From Pedobacter sp. AK013 (GTDB lineage: Bacteria; Bacteroidota; Bacteroidia; Sphingobacteriales; Sphingobacteriaceae): a DNA stretch of 64,000 nucleotides. The notes under the pieces were generated by a model. That model saw only the letters and a list, made by a program, of their open reading frames with translations, was not told the origin of the DNA and did not search any database. Location: the NCBI RefSeq assembly GCF_014205835.1, contig NZ_JACHCQ010000023.1:48653-112652 (forward strand). Direction: 5' to 3'. Of this stretch, positions 1 through 10,798 are shown piece by piece. Within the stretch, counting starts at the first letter, position 1, and every line of letters starts with the position of its first letter. Both the position numbers and the translations under genes were made by a program.

Positions 1-2190
1 AAATCAGACTGGACCGATTTATACTATAAAAATGCATTGGTTTATGGCATCAATTTAGGCTTAACAGGAGGTTCGGACAGGGCGAGTTTCAGGTTCTCGC
101 TGGGTAATACCAAAAGCGAGGGCGTAGCCGATGGAACTGGTTTAGACCGTTACAGCGCTATGTTTAACATTAATATGAAGCCTGTTAAATGGTTATTGTT
201 TTCTGCAATGATTAACGGTAACCGTTTAAACCGCAACCGCAACAGGAGTTTGAGGGATCGCTTTGCACAAATTAACTATTTCCCTGATTTGAGTGCGCCA
301 CTGGCACCTAATAAAGATTATTATGCCAGTTACCTGAATGAGTACACGAAAGGTTTTGATGATAATAAAACCAATAGTATACAGGGTTTCGCCAAGTTGG
401 TAGGTACTTTGGGCAAATTTAAAATGAGCTCTTCGTTTAATGTAGATTATAACGAAGGTTACAGGGATATTTTTTACGCCCGTACATTATTGCAGGGAAA
501 TAGTTACGCATCTAACTATTATGGCTTTAACCAGCGCTTAATGATGGACAATAAGGTTACTTATGATCTGAACCTTAAAAATGTACATGATTTTCACTTT
601 GAGCTGGGCCAATCGATGATCTGGGATATTTATAAGTACAACTACGCTTATGCTTATAAAGGCGCCAACGATTATATCAAAATTAACTTATTGGATTCTA
701 AACCTAAAAATGATGATGGTTCAGATAATGGAGCTTATTTAACACCGGTTGCCTTCCCGAGAGAACTTACTTACCGGTTTTTAGATAAGACAGTAGATAA
801 CCTGCTATCATTCTATGGTAAGGTAAATTATTCGTACAACAATAAATATTTCGTTTCGGGCACTTTGCGCTTGGATGGTTCCTCTAATGCACAGCCAACC
901 AAACGCTGGTTTTATTCTCCAGTAATCTCAGCAGCGTGGAATATGAAAAACGAATTGCGGAAGGATACCAGGTTTGTTGATGATCTGGTTTTAAGGGCAA
1001 GCGTCGGCCGTTTAGGTAGGACTTTTACCTACGATAACTATGCACAGGGACCACAGTATACCGCATCGGTTGGTTATGCCGGAAACTTAACTGTACCAGG
1101 TTATAACGGCATCGGTGTGCTTACCAGGCCTTACTCTTTTGGTTGGGTAGGTTATAACGTGCCATGGTCATATTCCGATCAGCTCAACATTGGTGTAGAT
1201 GTGGCAATGCTTAAAAACCGCCTGCATGTATCTGCTGATTTTTATACCAAAGCAGAGAAAAACCAACTGCTGGGCATCCCATCATACGCTGAGTATGGCT
1301 ATAAACAATCGATAGAAAGTGGACTGAACATGACCAATACCGGGGTAGATTTAACCATTAGCGCATTGGTAATTGCACAAAGCAAATTCTCATGGAATTC
1401 AGCACTTAATCTTAACCACAACAGCAATAAGTTAACGGCATTGCCAAGAGGCTTAAACGAAATTATTATCGGCAACAGATTCTTAAAAGTTGGTCAGCCG
1501 GTAGATCAGTATTGGCTTTTGGAGAATGAAGGTATTTACACCGCAAATAACCAGGTGCCCGTAGTAAACGGCCAGCCTTTAAAATATAACGGTACACCTT
1601 TAAAAGCCGGAGATCCGCGCTGGAAAGACCAGAACGGCGACAACATTATCGACGAAAGAGATAAAGTATTAAAAGGCCATTCGTTACCGGTTTTATCGGG
1701 TGGTTTCGATAACGCTTTTACCTACGGTAACTGGAGCTTAGGTACCAACCTGTATTTCAATCTGGGCCGCAAACTGATTAACCAGGATATGGCCAATCGC
1801 TTTGATTTTGTAAACCGTGAGGGCAATACCGATATGACCTCGGTAAAAGAAATTACTTTCTGGGAAAAAAGAGGCGATTACAGCAAATACCCACTGTATA
1901 ACCCATGGAGTACGGTAATCCCTTACCGTACCGATCAGGATTTGTTTTTGGAAAATGCATCATTCCTGAAACTGAGATCCGTTTCAATCGGATATGATTT
2001 AGGAACCGTACTGAAAAAGAAGAACATTAAAATCAACAAGTTTTTTGTATACGGATCGGTTAATAATGTATTTGTAATTACCCCTTATACCGGGCAAGAC
2101 CCCGAGTTGGTAAGTTACGATGGTATTGATACAGGTTATGGCCAGCCTATACCAAGAACGTATACCCTGGGTTTTAAAATGGAATTATAA
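1..2190 (+). CDS. SusC-type TonB-dependent outer-membrane receptor, C-terminal part (5' end outside window)
   Basis: The reading frame is open from base 1 (translation begins KSDWTDLYYKNALVYG), so the gene is cut by the window edge; signal peptide, carboxypeptidase-like domain and plug are missing. What remains is the beta-barrel, with repeated aromatic-rich strands such as FYGKVNYSYNNKYFVSGTLR. It ends with the usual RagA/SusC closing stretch (NVFVITPYTGQDPE, then PRTYTLGFKMEL). Family members form a lidded channel with a SusD lipoprotein and import oligomers using TonB energy. The SusD gene follows within 35 bp. The substrate cannot be read from the sequence. The family call is secure; the true start is not visible. 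Confidence 0.95.
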   Translation, partial: KSDWTDLYYKNALVYGINLGLTGGSDRASFRFSLGNTKSEGVADGTGLDRYSAMFNINMKPVKWLLFSAMINGNRLNRNRNRSLRDRFAQINYFPDLSAPLAPNKDYYASYLNEYTKGFDDNKTNSIQGFAKLVGTLGKFKMSSSFNVDYNEGYRDIFYARTLLQGNSYASNYYGFNQRLMMDNKVTYDLNLKNVHDFHFELGQSMIWDIYKYNYAYAYKGANDYIKINLLDSKPKNDDGSDNGAYLTPVAFPRELTYRFLDKTVDNLLSFYGKVNYSYNNKYFVSGTLRLDGSSNAQPTKRWFYSPVISAAWNMKNELRKDTRFVDDLVLRASVGRLGRTFTYDNYAQGPQYTASVGYAGNLTVPGYNGIGVLTRPYSFGWVGYNVPWSYSDQLNIGVDVAMLKNRLHVSADFYTKAEKNQLLGIPSYAEYGYKQSIESGLNMTNTGVDLTISALVIAQSKFSWNSALNLNHNSNKLTALPRGLNEIIIGNRFLKVGQPVDQYWLLENEGIYTANNQVPVVNGQPLKYNGTPLKAGDPRWKDQNGDNIIDERDKVLKGHSLPVLSGGFDNAFTYGNWSLGTNLYFNLGRKLINQDMANRFDFVNREGNTDMTSVKEITFWEKRGDYSKYPLYNPWSTVIPYRTDQDLFLENASFLKLRSVSIGYDLGTVLKKKNIKINKFFVYGSVNNVFVITPYTGQDPELVSYDGIDTGYGQPIPRTYTLGFKMEL

Positions 2191-2224
2191 TATGGAAAGC
2201 AATACAAACAAAACATCAACAACG

Positions 2225-3739
2225 ATGAAAAAGATATTATACACATTTCTGCTGGCTATAGTGGCTTTATCGGGTTGTAATAAAGCCCTGGAAACCGATT
2301 CGACCCGCGTTGTGGGCGAAAAAAATATGTGGAACACTGTTGAAGATGCAAGAGCAGGTATTATGGGCGTTTATGCACTTACCCGTGCAGCACTATCTGA
2401 TAACAACAGCCACTGGATTTATGGTGATGTAAGAACGGGCGAGTTTACCAGCCCGAAAAGACAAGACCTTAAAGCCGTTATTAGCAACAATTTAAATGCA
2501 TCATATCCTGTGGTAGAGTCACTTTCAGATTGGACCAGGTTTTATGCTATTGTTAACGGAGCAAATGTTTTTCTGGAAAATGTTGCCCATGTTAAAGCAA
2601 CCGATAAACGTTACTCGGATAACAATATGACTGTAGATATGGCACAAGCCCGGTTTTTAAGGGCCTTTGCTTATTTTTACATGGTACGTATCTGGGGCGA
2701 TGTGCCTTTCATTATTTCCTCAAACGAAGGCGTATTTGAAAACAAGCCACGTGAAAGCCAGGCCAAGATTTTAGCATGGGTGGAAAGCGAAATGCTAAGG
2801 GCCGCTGCTGATCTGCCATACATTTACAGTGGCGGGGATATTCAACAGCCCAGCAATTACTACAACGAAGACAGGACCCGCTGGGGTGGTGCCCTGGCTA
2901 CAAAAGTTACGGCCTATGCTGTTTTAGCTCATGTTGCAGCCTGGACAGCCGACTATTCGAGCGTGGCCAAATATGCCAAATTTGTTGAAGATAATTATGG
3001 CAGAAGCGGTGGTGGTTTTACATCGGTAACCGATTTAAGCAATTCGAATGGCTTTTTCTATAATAAAAACACAAGGCAAATGTTTGGCTTTAACTCCGAC
3101 TACGGCCATATTGATGGTTCATCAACCGGGCACTTGGAAGAACTGACACTGGCTGAACCAATTATTACCAAAGCCATACCAGATATTTATTTGCCCAAAG
3201 ATTCGATCTTAAAATACTTCAACCTTCCGAAAGATGAAAGATTTGCTGTTGATACTTTAGGTCAGTCGAAATTCGACAGGTATTTTACCAACTTAAATGG
3301 TAAGTATCCCATCTTCAGTAAAATAAAGGTCATTCAGGGTGGGGGTACCGATCCAAACTTCAGGTACTTTACCAGTGCTTTAATTTTTACCCGCTTAGAA
3401 GATATTGTGCTTTTGCGTGCCGAAGCCTTGTCGGTATTAGGCGATCAGGAAGGTGCTAAAAATGAATTGCTCCAGGTAATAACCAGAAGGGTAACATCAG
3501 GAACAGAGGTTGTGATAGACCTGACCAAGGTTGATATTCTGAAAATGATTTTTGAAGAGCGGCACCGCGAATTAATGGGCGAAGGACAGCGCTGGTACGA
3601 TATGATCCGCTACAATAAAATCAGGCAGAACGATGCCAAATTTATGGCCCTGATTAATTCGGGCGGTATTTACTGGCCAATTTCGCGTAAGCTTTTATTG
3701 CAGAATAATTTATTAACACAGAACATTTACTGGCGCTAA
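2225..3739 (+). CDS. SusD/RagB-family surface lipoprotein (partner of the truncated SusC)
   Basis: The protein has 504 residues from the ATG at 2225. That start gives a short charged end, a hydrophobic core and a lipobox ending at Cys18 (ALSGC). The ATG at 2192 would add 11 polar residues before the signal and is less likely. Features of the SusD fold are visible: the early NMWNTVEDARAGIMGVYALTR helix, ARFLRAFAYFYMVRIWGDVPF in the TPR-like part, and the C-terminal EERHRELMGEGQRWYDMIRY block. SusD proteins cap their SusC barrel and bind the ligand outside the cell. The ligand is unknown. Confidence 0.93.
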   Translation: MKKILYTFLLAIVALSGCNKALETDSTRVVGEKNMWNTVEDARAGIMGVYALTRAALSDNNSHWIYGDVRTGEFTSPKRQDLKAVISNNLNASYPVVESLSDWTRFYAIVNGANVFLENVAHVKATDKRYSDNNMTVDMAQARFLRAFAYFYMVRIWGDVPFIISSNEGVFENKPRESQAKILAWVESEMLRAAADLPYIYSGGDIQQPSNYYNEDRTRWGGALATKVTAYAVLAHVAAWTADYSSVAKYAKFVEDNYGRSGGGFTSVTDLSNSNGFFYNKNTRQMFGFNSDYGHIDGSSTGHLEELTLAEPIITKAIPDIYLPKDSILKYFNLPKDERFAVDTLGQSKFDRYFTNLNGKYPIFSKIKVIQGGGTDPNFRYFTSALIFTRLEDIVLLRAEALSVLGDQEGAKNELLQVITRRVTSGTEVVIDLTKVDILKMIFEERHRELMGEGQRWYDMIRYNKIRQNDAKFMALINSGGIYWPISRKLLLQNNLLTQNIYWR

Positions 3740-3830
3740 CAATAAGGATATGAAACCATCATCAGCTTTCAGATCGCATGGCGAAATGTTTAAGCTCATG
3801 ATGGCTTCGTCACCATTAAAATATAATCAG

Positions 3831-4940
3831 ATGAAAAAATTTGTAAAATATGCGGGAGCCATAACCATGCTTTTATTGCTCGCCCTGGTGTATTCGGCCT
3901 GTAAAAAGAACGGTGGCTATTACGATGCTGCCGATGAGGCCGCGCCGTTTTCGGGAAATATATATGAATATCTAAAAAGCAAGCCTGGTGTTTACGATTC
4001 GCTTATTGTAGCGGTTGACAGGATGGGACTGAAAAAAACACTTACGGATAGTAATGTTACTTTGTTTGCCGTGACCAATCCTAGTTTTCAACTGGCTTTG
4101 CGCAACTTAAATACCTTAAGAAAACAATCAGATAAAGATCCTTTGTTCCTATCGAATATTGATGGTGTACAGTTGGATACCATGATTTCTTATTACATCA
4201 TCAGGGGAGTAAAACCAACTGATTCTTTAAAACTGCAGGATGGTTTGAATTTAACCAGCGTAAAGGTAGCTTATCCTATGCATGCCAAATCGGTAAAAGG
4301 ATCGGCATCGGGCCAGGTCGGCGCCGGACCTGAAGTAATCGAATTCAGCAATACCAAAAAAAGTAAGTTTATCAGAAACTGGTCTACCAGTACAACGGCT
4401 TCCAATAATATCCGTACCAAAAACGGAATTGTACATGTAATCAGCCCCGATCACCTTTTTGGTTTCGATGGCTTTGTTACCCGTTTAACCTTTGTGCCAC
4501 CACCACCAAACTTAATGGTTACCGTGGGTGGAACTTTTTCTACCAACCGAGAAAATGGTGGTGGGCCAACCAGTGGCGAGAACTCTAAAAAAGTAATCGA
4601 TGGGGATGATCACACCAAGTTCTTATGCGATTTGCAGGGCTTCTTAACCATGCAGTTTAAGCTTAAGACACCAGAAGTATCGTCGGTTTATACCCTAACA
4701 TCGGCTAACGATGCAGTAGAAAGAGATCCGAAAGCCTGGACTTACGAGGGCTCTCAGGATGGTGTAAACTGGACCGAGCTGCACCGCGTTACCAACTTCT
4801 TCTTCGAAGAAAGGTACCAGCAAAAAGTGTTCAGGTGTACCAATACTGTGGCCTACCAGTATTACCGGGTAAATATTACCGAGCTAAGAAGCGGTGGCGT
4901 ATTCCAGCTGGCAGAATGGACAATTAATAAAACGAAATAG
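3831..4940 (+). CDS. Lipoprotein with fasciclin-like domain and C-terminal discoidin (F5/8 type C-like) domain
   Basis: The ATG at 3831 gives a clean lipoprotein signal with Cys24 (LVYSAC); the frame is open back to 3750, but that start adds 27 residues before the signal. Residues about 45-215 look like a fasciclin (FAS1) fold: a YLKSKPGVYDSLIVAVDRMGL start and TLFAVTNPSF, the usual FAS1 'FAPTN' strand. Residues about 240-369 form a discoidin-like sandwich (SANDAVERDPKAWTYEGSQD, closing FQLAEWTINK). The same C-terminal domain ends the last gene of this operon (16393-17238). Such domains bind glycans or matrix proteins, so a role as a SusCD accessory binder is an inference. Confidence 0.75.
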   Translation: MKKFVKYAGAITMLLLLALVYSACKKNGGYYDAADEAAPFSGNIYEYLKSKPGVYDSLIVAVDRMGLKKTLTDSNVTLFAVTNPSFQLALRNLNTLRKQSDKDPLFLSNIDGVQLDTMISYYIIRGVKPTDSLKLQDGLNLTSVKVAYPMHAKSVKGSASGQVGAGPEVIEFSNTKKSKFIRNWSTSTTASNNIRTKNGIVHVISPDHLFGFDGFVTRLTFVPPPPNLMVTVGGTFSTNRENGGGPTSGENSKKVIDGDDHTKFLCDLQGFLTMQFKLKTPEVSSVYTLTSANDAVERDPKAWTYEGSQDGVNWTELHRVTNFFFEERYQQKVFRCTNTVAYQYYRVNITELRSGGVFQLAEWTINKTK

Positions 4941-4976
4941 ATGATGGAGTACGGAAAAAATAAATTAGAAAAACTT

Positions 4977-6065
4977 ATGAAGTCAATCGTAAAAAAAGAA
5001 CATCTTTTTATAGCGCTTGCGGTGGTTGTTTTTAGCGGATGTAAAAAACTATACAATTTGCCTGACGAAAAAGATTACTTAAGTAACAATGTAAATTTTA
5101 GCAATAAAATTCTGGAGCCAATTATTGGCCGTAATAATTTAATAGGCGGTTTTAATGGTGATAATTCAACAGCCCCAATCACTTTCGAAATTGTAAATGC
5201 AAGGTTTGGAGATGGACGGCCGGTGAGCGATATTTTCCAAAGGGTACCTACTTACGTCTGGACTGCCCCTTACACGGGTTTGGAAAAAAGCCTGGCCGAA
5301 ATCGAAGCCAAAAGAAAATTGGAAGAGCATTCGCTATTGGAAATCCGTTCTTCAGGGCAGTTTATTTTATGGGCATCGGCAACCAATCAACTGATCAACC
5401 CTAGGCCAACAGATAGTACCAATTTTTCTCAGGATACCCGTTTTTTTGATGTGAAAGTCAAAAATACAGGTGGAGAGCGATTAATTAAAGATTTTCAGAT
5501 AAGGCCATTCAGAGAACGCCCTTACGAGCCATCTAACGATTTTAATGCTTACACAGGCTTGCCTGCCCCTGACCCTAAATTTCCGCTCGATAAAAAACTA
5601 AGGGATTATATCCGCCCTTATTTAAACAACGTAATCGGAGCCAACAGCAATAAAAACCTGGTTAGCAACAACGATCAGAAAGATGTAGTGGTTTACATCC
5701 GCCCGTTTACAGGTGGTAACGGACACTCTTTAAGAATAAAAGCTTTAAATAAAGATTCGGTAGAAATCAATCCAGCCTTTTTTAACGAAACTGTGTGGGA
5801 AAAAATGATACATGGTTTTAACATGCAGAAAACCGATAAGTATGTACAGTACGATGTAGCTTATCCCATTCCGCTGGTAGAAATACCAACCTCGTACGCT
5901 ACCGGCGGTTCTAGGGCAAAGGCCGAGCTGAGTTACTCGAGAGGTTCATTTGGTGGCGGACGTATCATTGCCAACTTCGGTATCGATTTCGCCATTTATA
6001 GGGCAGGCGACTGGGAAATTGTATTTCATTTTAAAACAGATAACCCAAAATTTGTCAGCGAGTAA
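4977..6065 (+). CDS. Surface lipoprotein of unknown function, DUF5007-like
   Basis: The 362-residue protein starts at the ATG at 4977, which gives a signal with lipobox FSGC (Cys22) followed by KK; the ATGs at 4941/4944 would prepend about 12 residues. The body resembles DUF5007 proteins of Pedobacter SUS loci (EKDYLSNNVNFSNKILEPI near the N-terminus, later RPFRERPYEPSNDFNAYTGL). That family name is from memory and needs a profile search. No catalytic motif is visible. It sits between the fasciclin/discoidin lipoprotein and the second SusC gene, 21 bp before the latter, so it is probably a co-transcribed accessory of the surface complex. Confidence 0.6.
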   Translation: MKSIVKKEHLFIALAVVVFSGCKKLYNLPDEKDYLSNNVNFSNKILEPIIGRNNLIGGFNGDNSTAPITFEIVNARFGDGRPVSDIFQRVPTYVWTAPYTGLEKSLAEIEAKRKLEEHSLLEIRSSGQFILWASATNQLINPRPTDSTNFSQDTRFFDVKVKNTGGERLIKDFQIRPFRERPYEPSNDFNAYTGLPAPDPKFPLDKKLRDYIRPYLNNVIGANSNKNLVSNNDQKDVVVYIRPFTGGNGHSLRIKALNKDSVEINPAFFNETVWEKMIHGFNMQKTDKYVQYDVAYPIPLVEIPTSYATGGSRAKAELSYSRGSFGGGRIIANFGIDFAIYRAGDWEIVFHFKTDNPKFVSE

Positions 6066-6086
6066 GCACCATTTTAAGCTAATATT

Positions 6087-9000
6087 ATGAGAAGAAATAT
6101 ACTTTTTTATGCATTACTCATCGTATGCATAATGTTAGGAACAAGTGCTTATTCGCAAGAAAAATTCATTATTGTGAATGGTACGGTTTTAGATAAAGAA
6201 ACCAAACAGGGGGTACCTGGGGTTTCGGTAATTTTAGAAGAAACCAATAAAGGTTTAACCCAAACTAATGGCAAAGGCCAGTTTAGCGTAAATGTACCCG
6301 TTGGCGGAACGCTTATATTTAAATTTTTAGGTTTTAATACCCAGAAAACCAAAATTACCGGGGCCACCAATATTACAGTAACCATTAGCGAAGATCGTAA
6401 GGCGCTCGATGAGGTAATTATTGTGGCTTACCAGAAGAGAAGTAAGGAAACCACCACTGGTGCATCAACTTCAATTTCGCCAAAAGATGTTCAGGATATT
6501 CCGGTATCGAATATCGAGCAGCTTTTACAAGGTAAAGCTCCTGGATTAAACATTCAGAACAATACCGGTGCACCTGGTTTCAGGGGTTCTGTACAGGTGC
6601 GTGGTCTTTCGAGCTTAAGTATCTCGGGCAGCGGTAACGAATCTTTCCTGCAGCCTACATCACCTTTATATATTATTGATGGTGTGCCATTAGATGCCGA
6701 TAAAGCTGCCGAGTTTGGTTTTCAGAGCCAGGGCCCGGGGGTAAGTCCGCTTTCTTTAATCCCACAGGAAGATATCGAGAATATCCAGATCCTGAAAGAT
6801 GCCCAGGCAACTTCGATGTACGGATCGAGAGGTGCTTACGGGGTAATTATCATCACCACCAAAAGGGGTAACTCTAAAGTGCCACGCATCAGATACGTAA
6901 CTAATGCCTTTGTTAATGCACCACCTAAACTGCGCGAAACTTTGGGGGGAAACGCCGAGCGCTCATTAAAAATTCAGCAGATTATCCTCAATGCGCAAAA
7001 CGTAAACGATATCCGTAATATTTCTAACACACCGTTTTTAGCCGATAGTTTAAATGCCTACTGGAACAACTCTACCGACTGGCAGAACGTATTTTACCAA
7101 ACCACTTACAACCAGAGTCATAATTTGGCCTTAGATGGTGGCGACCCAAAATTTAACTATAAAGCCAACGTAGGTTATTATACCGAAAAAGGGGTAATTA
7201 AAAATACAGGTTACGATCGCTACAACCTGAATATGAACATGGAATTTAAGCCAAATGATAAATTCAGGTTTTTTGGTTTCATTAATGGTTCGGTAGGTAA
7301 GCAGAATAAAGGTAATGGTGTGGGCTTACTTCAATCAGGTGTTGCTGCTAACGGGCAGGCTTCTACCTTACTGCCTCCGCCTTCTTTCTACCAGGCTTCC
7401 GGAGGCGTATTATCGGCTTTACAAACTTTAAACGATAACAACTCACGGAACTTACGTACCAACGTAGAGGCACGATACGAATTTATACCGGGTTTGGCGG
7501 CTTCTTCTACTTTAAGTTACGATTATACTTCCGATACCGAATCTACCTTTACGCCGGCTGCTGCCAATGGCCAGTATGCCAAACTATACGATTACGTGGG
7601 TAGAAACTTTCAGTTGTACAACCGTAATGGTATTACTTATGCCAAAACCTTTGGCGAAAAACACAACATTTTCGTAAATACCTTTAACGAGATTTATAAA
7701 CAAGGTGCACAGGCCGGCATTACCCGCCAGGAAAGACTACCTAACGACCAGTTACAAGGTCCTGTAGGTTACGATGATTATAATTCTAGAGGTGGTGGTG
7801 TATTAAGCAATTACAGAAATGCAACCATTGCATCGTTTGCCGGATCACTTTCTTACGATTATGATAAAAAGTATGTAGCCGAATTTTCATACCGTTTAGA
7901 TGGTACCTCATCAAGTGGATTAGAAAATCCTTATTCTAAAAATCCATCGGTAGGTTTAAGGTGGAACTTTAACAAAGAAAACTGGTTGGCCGATTTAAAG
8001 TGGCTATCGTATGGTAGTTTGAGGTTAACCTGGGGACAGAACATAGTACCGACCGGAAACCTGCAAAGTATTTATGGTATTTATAATCTTAATGGCAACT
8101 TTAACAACAACCCTACTATTGGTATCAATTACGATCTGGTTCCTAACCCGAATCTTAAACCAACCACCACTACCCAATACAACCTGGGTTTCGATTTAGG
8201 TTTGTTTAACGACAGGTTATCGCTAAACTTCGATACCTATTACAAAAAGGTAGATAACCTGTTGTTTGATAGGTTTTTATCGAATACTACAGGCTTTAAT
8301 AAACTGGCTAGTAACGATTTGGGTATTGCCAACTATGGTAGTGAGCTCATGATAACATTCAGGCCGGTAACAAGCAAAGACCTCGATATTTCAGTATCGG
8401 TAAATGGCGCGTTAAACCGCGATGTACTGTTAAAACTTCCGGCCGAATATAACGGGCAGTACATCAGGTTCGACGGTTCAGGTTATTTACAGCACAATGT
8501 TTTCCGTGTAGGCAGAAATACACTGTCAAACTATTTAAGAATTAACCAGGGCGTTTACAAAACCGATGCTGATGTACCTGTAGATCCGGTTACCGGAAAA
8601 AGGTACCAGAGCAATGGCCAGTTTTTCTTAGGTGGCGATCCGATTATTAAAGATGTTAACGGCGATTATATTTTAGATAACCGCGATTATGAAATTACCG
8701 GCAACTCGCAGCCTTTGGTTACAGGAGGTTTATCTACCAACATCAGGTATAAAAACTGGGGTTTAAATGTGTATGCAACTTATACTGCAGACCGGACGAT
8801 CTTAAACAATGCCCTGGCCGATAGGATTGCCATTATGCGTAACCCTTTTTCGCAAACCTCTGTGGTGCCATTAAACGATCTGAATATCTGGAGAGCACCC
8901 GGCGATGTAGCGAAATATCCTTACCCTTACGATTATGCCCGTTTCGATCAGATTCAGCCTTTGCGTGCAGATCAAACCCTTTGGCAGGAAAGCGGAAGCT

Positions 9001-9236
9001 ATTTAAAAGTGAGTAATGTAACACTTTCTTATATGTTCAATAAAAAATGGATCAGCAGATTTGGCCTGAACCAATTGCGGATTTACGCTTCGACCAATAA
9101 CCTGATCACCTTTTCGAAATATAGTGGCCCTAACCCGGAGAACGTAACCACATTAGGTCGCGATATTTCAAACGGTTACCCTGTACCACGTACTTATAAC
9201 CTTGGTTTAAACTTAGAACTTAATACAGGCAACTAA
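6087..9236 (+). CDS. SusC/RagA-family TonB-dependent outer-membrane receptor
   Basis: At 1049 residues it is a complete SusC. It has a signal peptide to about residue 23, a carboxypeptidase-D-like regulatory domain at about 28-100, a TonB-box-like DEVIIVAYQ at 109-117, and a plug at about 120-260 with YIIDGVP (195-201) and SMYGSRGAYGVIIITTK (243-259). The 22-strand barrel follows and ends PRTYNLGLNLEL. There is no N-terminal STN domain, so sigma-factor signalling through this receptor is not expected. SusD follows 11 bp later. This is the second SusCD pair of one operon. Confidence 0.97.
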   Translation: MRRNILFYALLIVCIMLGTSAYSQEKFIIVNGTVLDKETKQGVPGVSVILEETNKGLTQTNGKGQFSVNVPVGGTLIFKFLGFNTQKTKITGATNITVTISEDRKALDEVIIVAYQKRSKETTTGASTSISPKDVQDIPVSNIEQLLQGKAPGLNIQNNTGAPGFRGSVQVRGLSSLSISGSGNESFLQPTSPLYIIDGVPLDADKAAEFGFQSQGPGVSPLSLIPQEDIENIQILKDAQATSMYGSRGAYGVIIITTKRGNSKVPRIRYVTNAFVNAPPKLRETLGGNAERSLKIQQIILNAQNVNDIRNISNTPFLADSLNAYWNNSTDWQNVFYQTTYNQSHNLALDGGDPKFNYKANVGYYTEKGVIKNTGYDRYNLNMNMEFKPNDKFRFFGFINGSVGKQNKGNGVGLLQSGVAANGQASTLLPPPSFYQASGGVLSALQTLNDNNSRNLRTNVEARYEFIPGLAASSTLSYDYTSDTESTFTPAAANGQYAKLYDYVGRNFQLYNRNGITYAKTFGEKHNIFVNTFNEIYKQGAQAGITRQERLPNDQLQGPVGYDDYNSRGGGVLSNYRNATIASFAGSLSYDYDKKYVAEFSYRLDGTSSSGLENPYSKNPSVGLRWNFNKENWLADLKWLSYGSLRLTWGQNIVPTGNLQSIYGIYNLNGNFNNNPTIGINYDLVPNPNLKPTTTTQYNLGFDLGLFNDRLSLNFDTYYKKVDNLLFDRFLSNTTGFNKLASNDLGIANYGSELMITFRPVTSKDLDISVSVNGALNRDVLLKLPAEYNGQYIRFDGSGYLQHNVFRVGRNTLSNYLRINQGVYKTDADVPVDPVTGKRYQSNGQFFLGGDPIIKDVNGDYILDNRDYEITGNSQPLVTGGLSTNIRYKNWGLNVYATYTADRTILNNALADRIAIMRNPFSQTSVVPLNDLNIWRAPGDVAKYPYPYDYARFDQIQPLRADQTLWQESGSYLKVSNVTLSYMFNKKWISRFGLNQLRIYASTNNLITFSKYSGPNPENVTTLGRDISNGYPVPRTYNLGLNLELNTGN

Positions 9237-9247
9237 TCAATATTATT

Positions 9248-10771
9248 ATGAAAAAAGTTATCATTTATACTATAATTATGGCGGCAACATTCTGTTTGCC
9301 TTCCTGTAAAAAGTTTTTAGATATACAGCCACTAGATAAATTAACCGGAAACAATTTCTTCCAGTCGAAAGAAGACGTGGTGGCCAACATTTATAATTTA
9401 TCGCGTATTGTTTTTGGCAAGTATAACGAAACGCACTTTATTGGTGCCACCGGCGAATACCGTTCGGGCGAAGTATTGTACGAAAGTCAGTCTGATTTGG
9501 CACCTGCCCGTGAGTTTGTAGAGATTTTAGGTAAAAACAACCTCTTATTCTTAATTTCTGGCGGCAGGCCATGGGATTTCTACAACTTTGGCCGCATTAC
9601 CGACTGGACGGCTTATTACCAGGCCATTCAGGGTGCCAATATTTTAATTGCCAAACTGGATGAAGGTGTTCCAGGCGTATCAGAAAGTGAGAAAAATTCA
9701 TTTAAAGCTGAAGCCGCATTTATCCGCTCGCTAAGCTATTTCACCATGGTGCGTTTATATGGCAACGTAGTGTATTATACTGATGCATTTCACTCTGCGG
9801 CGCAACCTAGAGAAAACTTTGTTTCAGTATTGAACAAATGTATAGCCGATCTTAAAACTTATAAAAATTCGATCGCCTGGACCTATACCGACCCTTCTTT
9901 AAAAGGGGTACGTGCAAGCCGGGGTAGTATTGTGGCGCTGATGATGGAAATGAATATGTGGAATGCAGGTTTCGATCCCAACAATGCCCAGAAATATTAT
10001 CAGGAAACAGCCGATTTAGGTAAAGAACTAATTGCGAGTAATGCGTACCGTTTATTGCCAATTAATGAGTGGGCAACCGTAGTAAAAGGACGTTCGGATG
10101 AAAGCTTATTTGAGTTTTACCGCAGTATTAACTATGGCGATGCAAATGCAAATATTGCGCCTATTGCGGATATGTTTTTGCACTATCCGTATAAAAGACC
10201 AGAATATACCCACCGTGTGAGTTTTGCTTATTACCGTGGAGAATATATGCAAAAACTTTTTCAGGATGGTAGCGATAAGCGGATTACCAGCTGGTTTAAC
10301 GAAGATATTTTCGCCGATAACGGAAAGTTCATGATGCTGAAGTTTGCACAAAATTCATTTTCTACAGGCGAGGAAGATGCCAACCCCGATAACACCTTTA
10401 TGGTTTTCAGGTATGGTGGCGAAATATTACTGGCAGCCGAAGCACTGGCCAACCTGGGTGAAGATACGGAATCGATCAAATTGTTAAATATGGTTAGAGA
10501 TCGTGCACAAGCTTCTAAATACACTGGCGGCGGTGGCTCGGCCCTTAAAGATTTTATCTTTTACGAAAGATCGAGAGAGCTGATTGGCGAAGGTCACCAT
10601 TATTTTGATCTGGTACGTACCAAAAGAATTTTAAGTAACCAATGGTCGTACAATGTACTAACGGCAGATAAATTTAGCCGTGGCGCATGGACCTGGCCAA
10701 TAAACTCAAGCGCATTAAATAACAACCCGTATATGGTACTGAATGAGTACTGGGTTAATGGCGGTAATTAA
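9248..10771 (+). CDS. SusD/RagB-family surface lipoprotein (second pair)
   Basis: The 507-residue product has a lipoprotein signal with Cys20 (CLPSC) followed by KKFLDIQPLDKL, the classic SusD opening. The TPR-like core includes EAAFIRSLSYFTMVRLYGNV, and the C-terminal conserved block is YERSRELIGEGHHYFDLVRT. It lies 11 bp after the SusC gene and should form the lid of that channel. Like its neighbour SusD at 2225 it comes with no adjacent glycosidase, so the imported molecule cannot be named. Confidence 0.95.
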   Translation: MKKVIIYTIIMAATFCLPSCKKFLDIQPLDKLTGNNFFQSKEDVVANIYNLSRIVFGKYNETHFIGATGEYRSGEVLYESQSDLAPAREFVEILGKNNLLFLISGGRPWDFYNFGRITDWTAYYQAIQGANILIAKLDEGVPGVSESEKNSFKAEAAFIRSLSYFTMVRLYGNVVYYTDAFHSAAQPRENFVSVLNKCIADLKTYKNSIAWTYTDPSLKGVRASRGSIVALMMEMNMWNAGFDPNNAQKYYQETADLGKELIASNAYRLLPINEWATVVKGRSDESLFEFYRSINYGDANANIAPIADMFLHYPYKRPEYTHRVSFAYYRGEYMQKLFQDGSDKRITSWFNEDIFADNGKFMMLKFAQNSFSTGEEDANPDNTFMVFRYGGEILLAAEALANLGEDTESIKLLNMVRDRAQASKYTGGGGSALKDFIFYERSRELIGEGHHYFDLVRTKRILSNQWSYNVLTADKFSRGAWTWPINSSALNNNPYMVLNEYWVNGGN

Positions 10772-10798
10772 TTTGATTTAAAAGATTAAGAAGAAGAT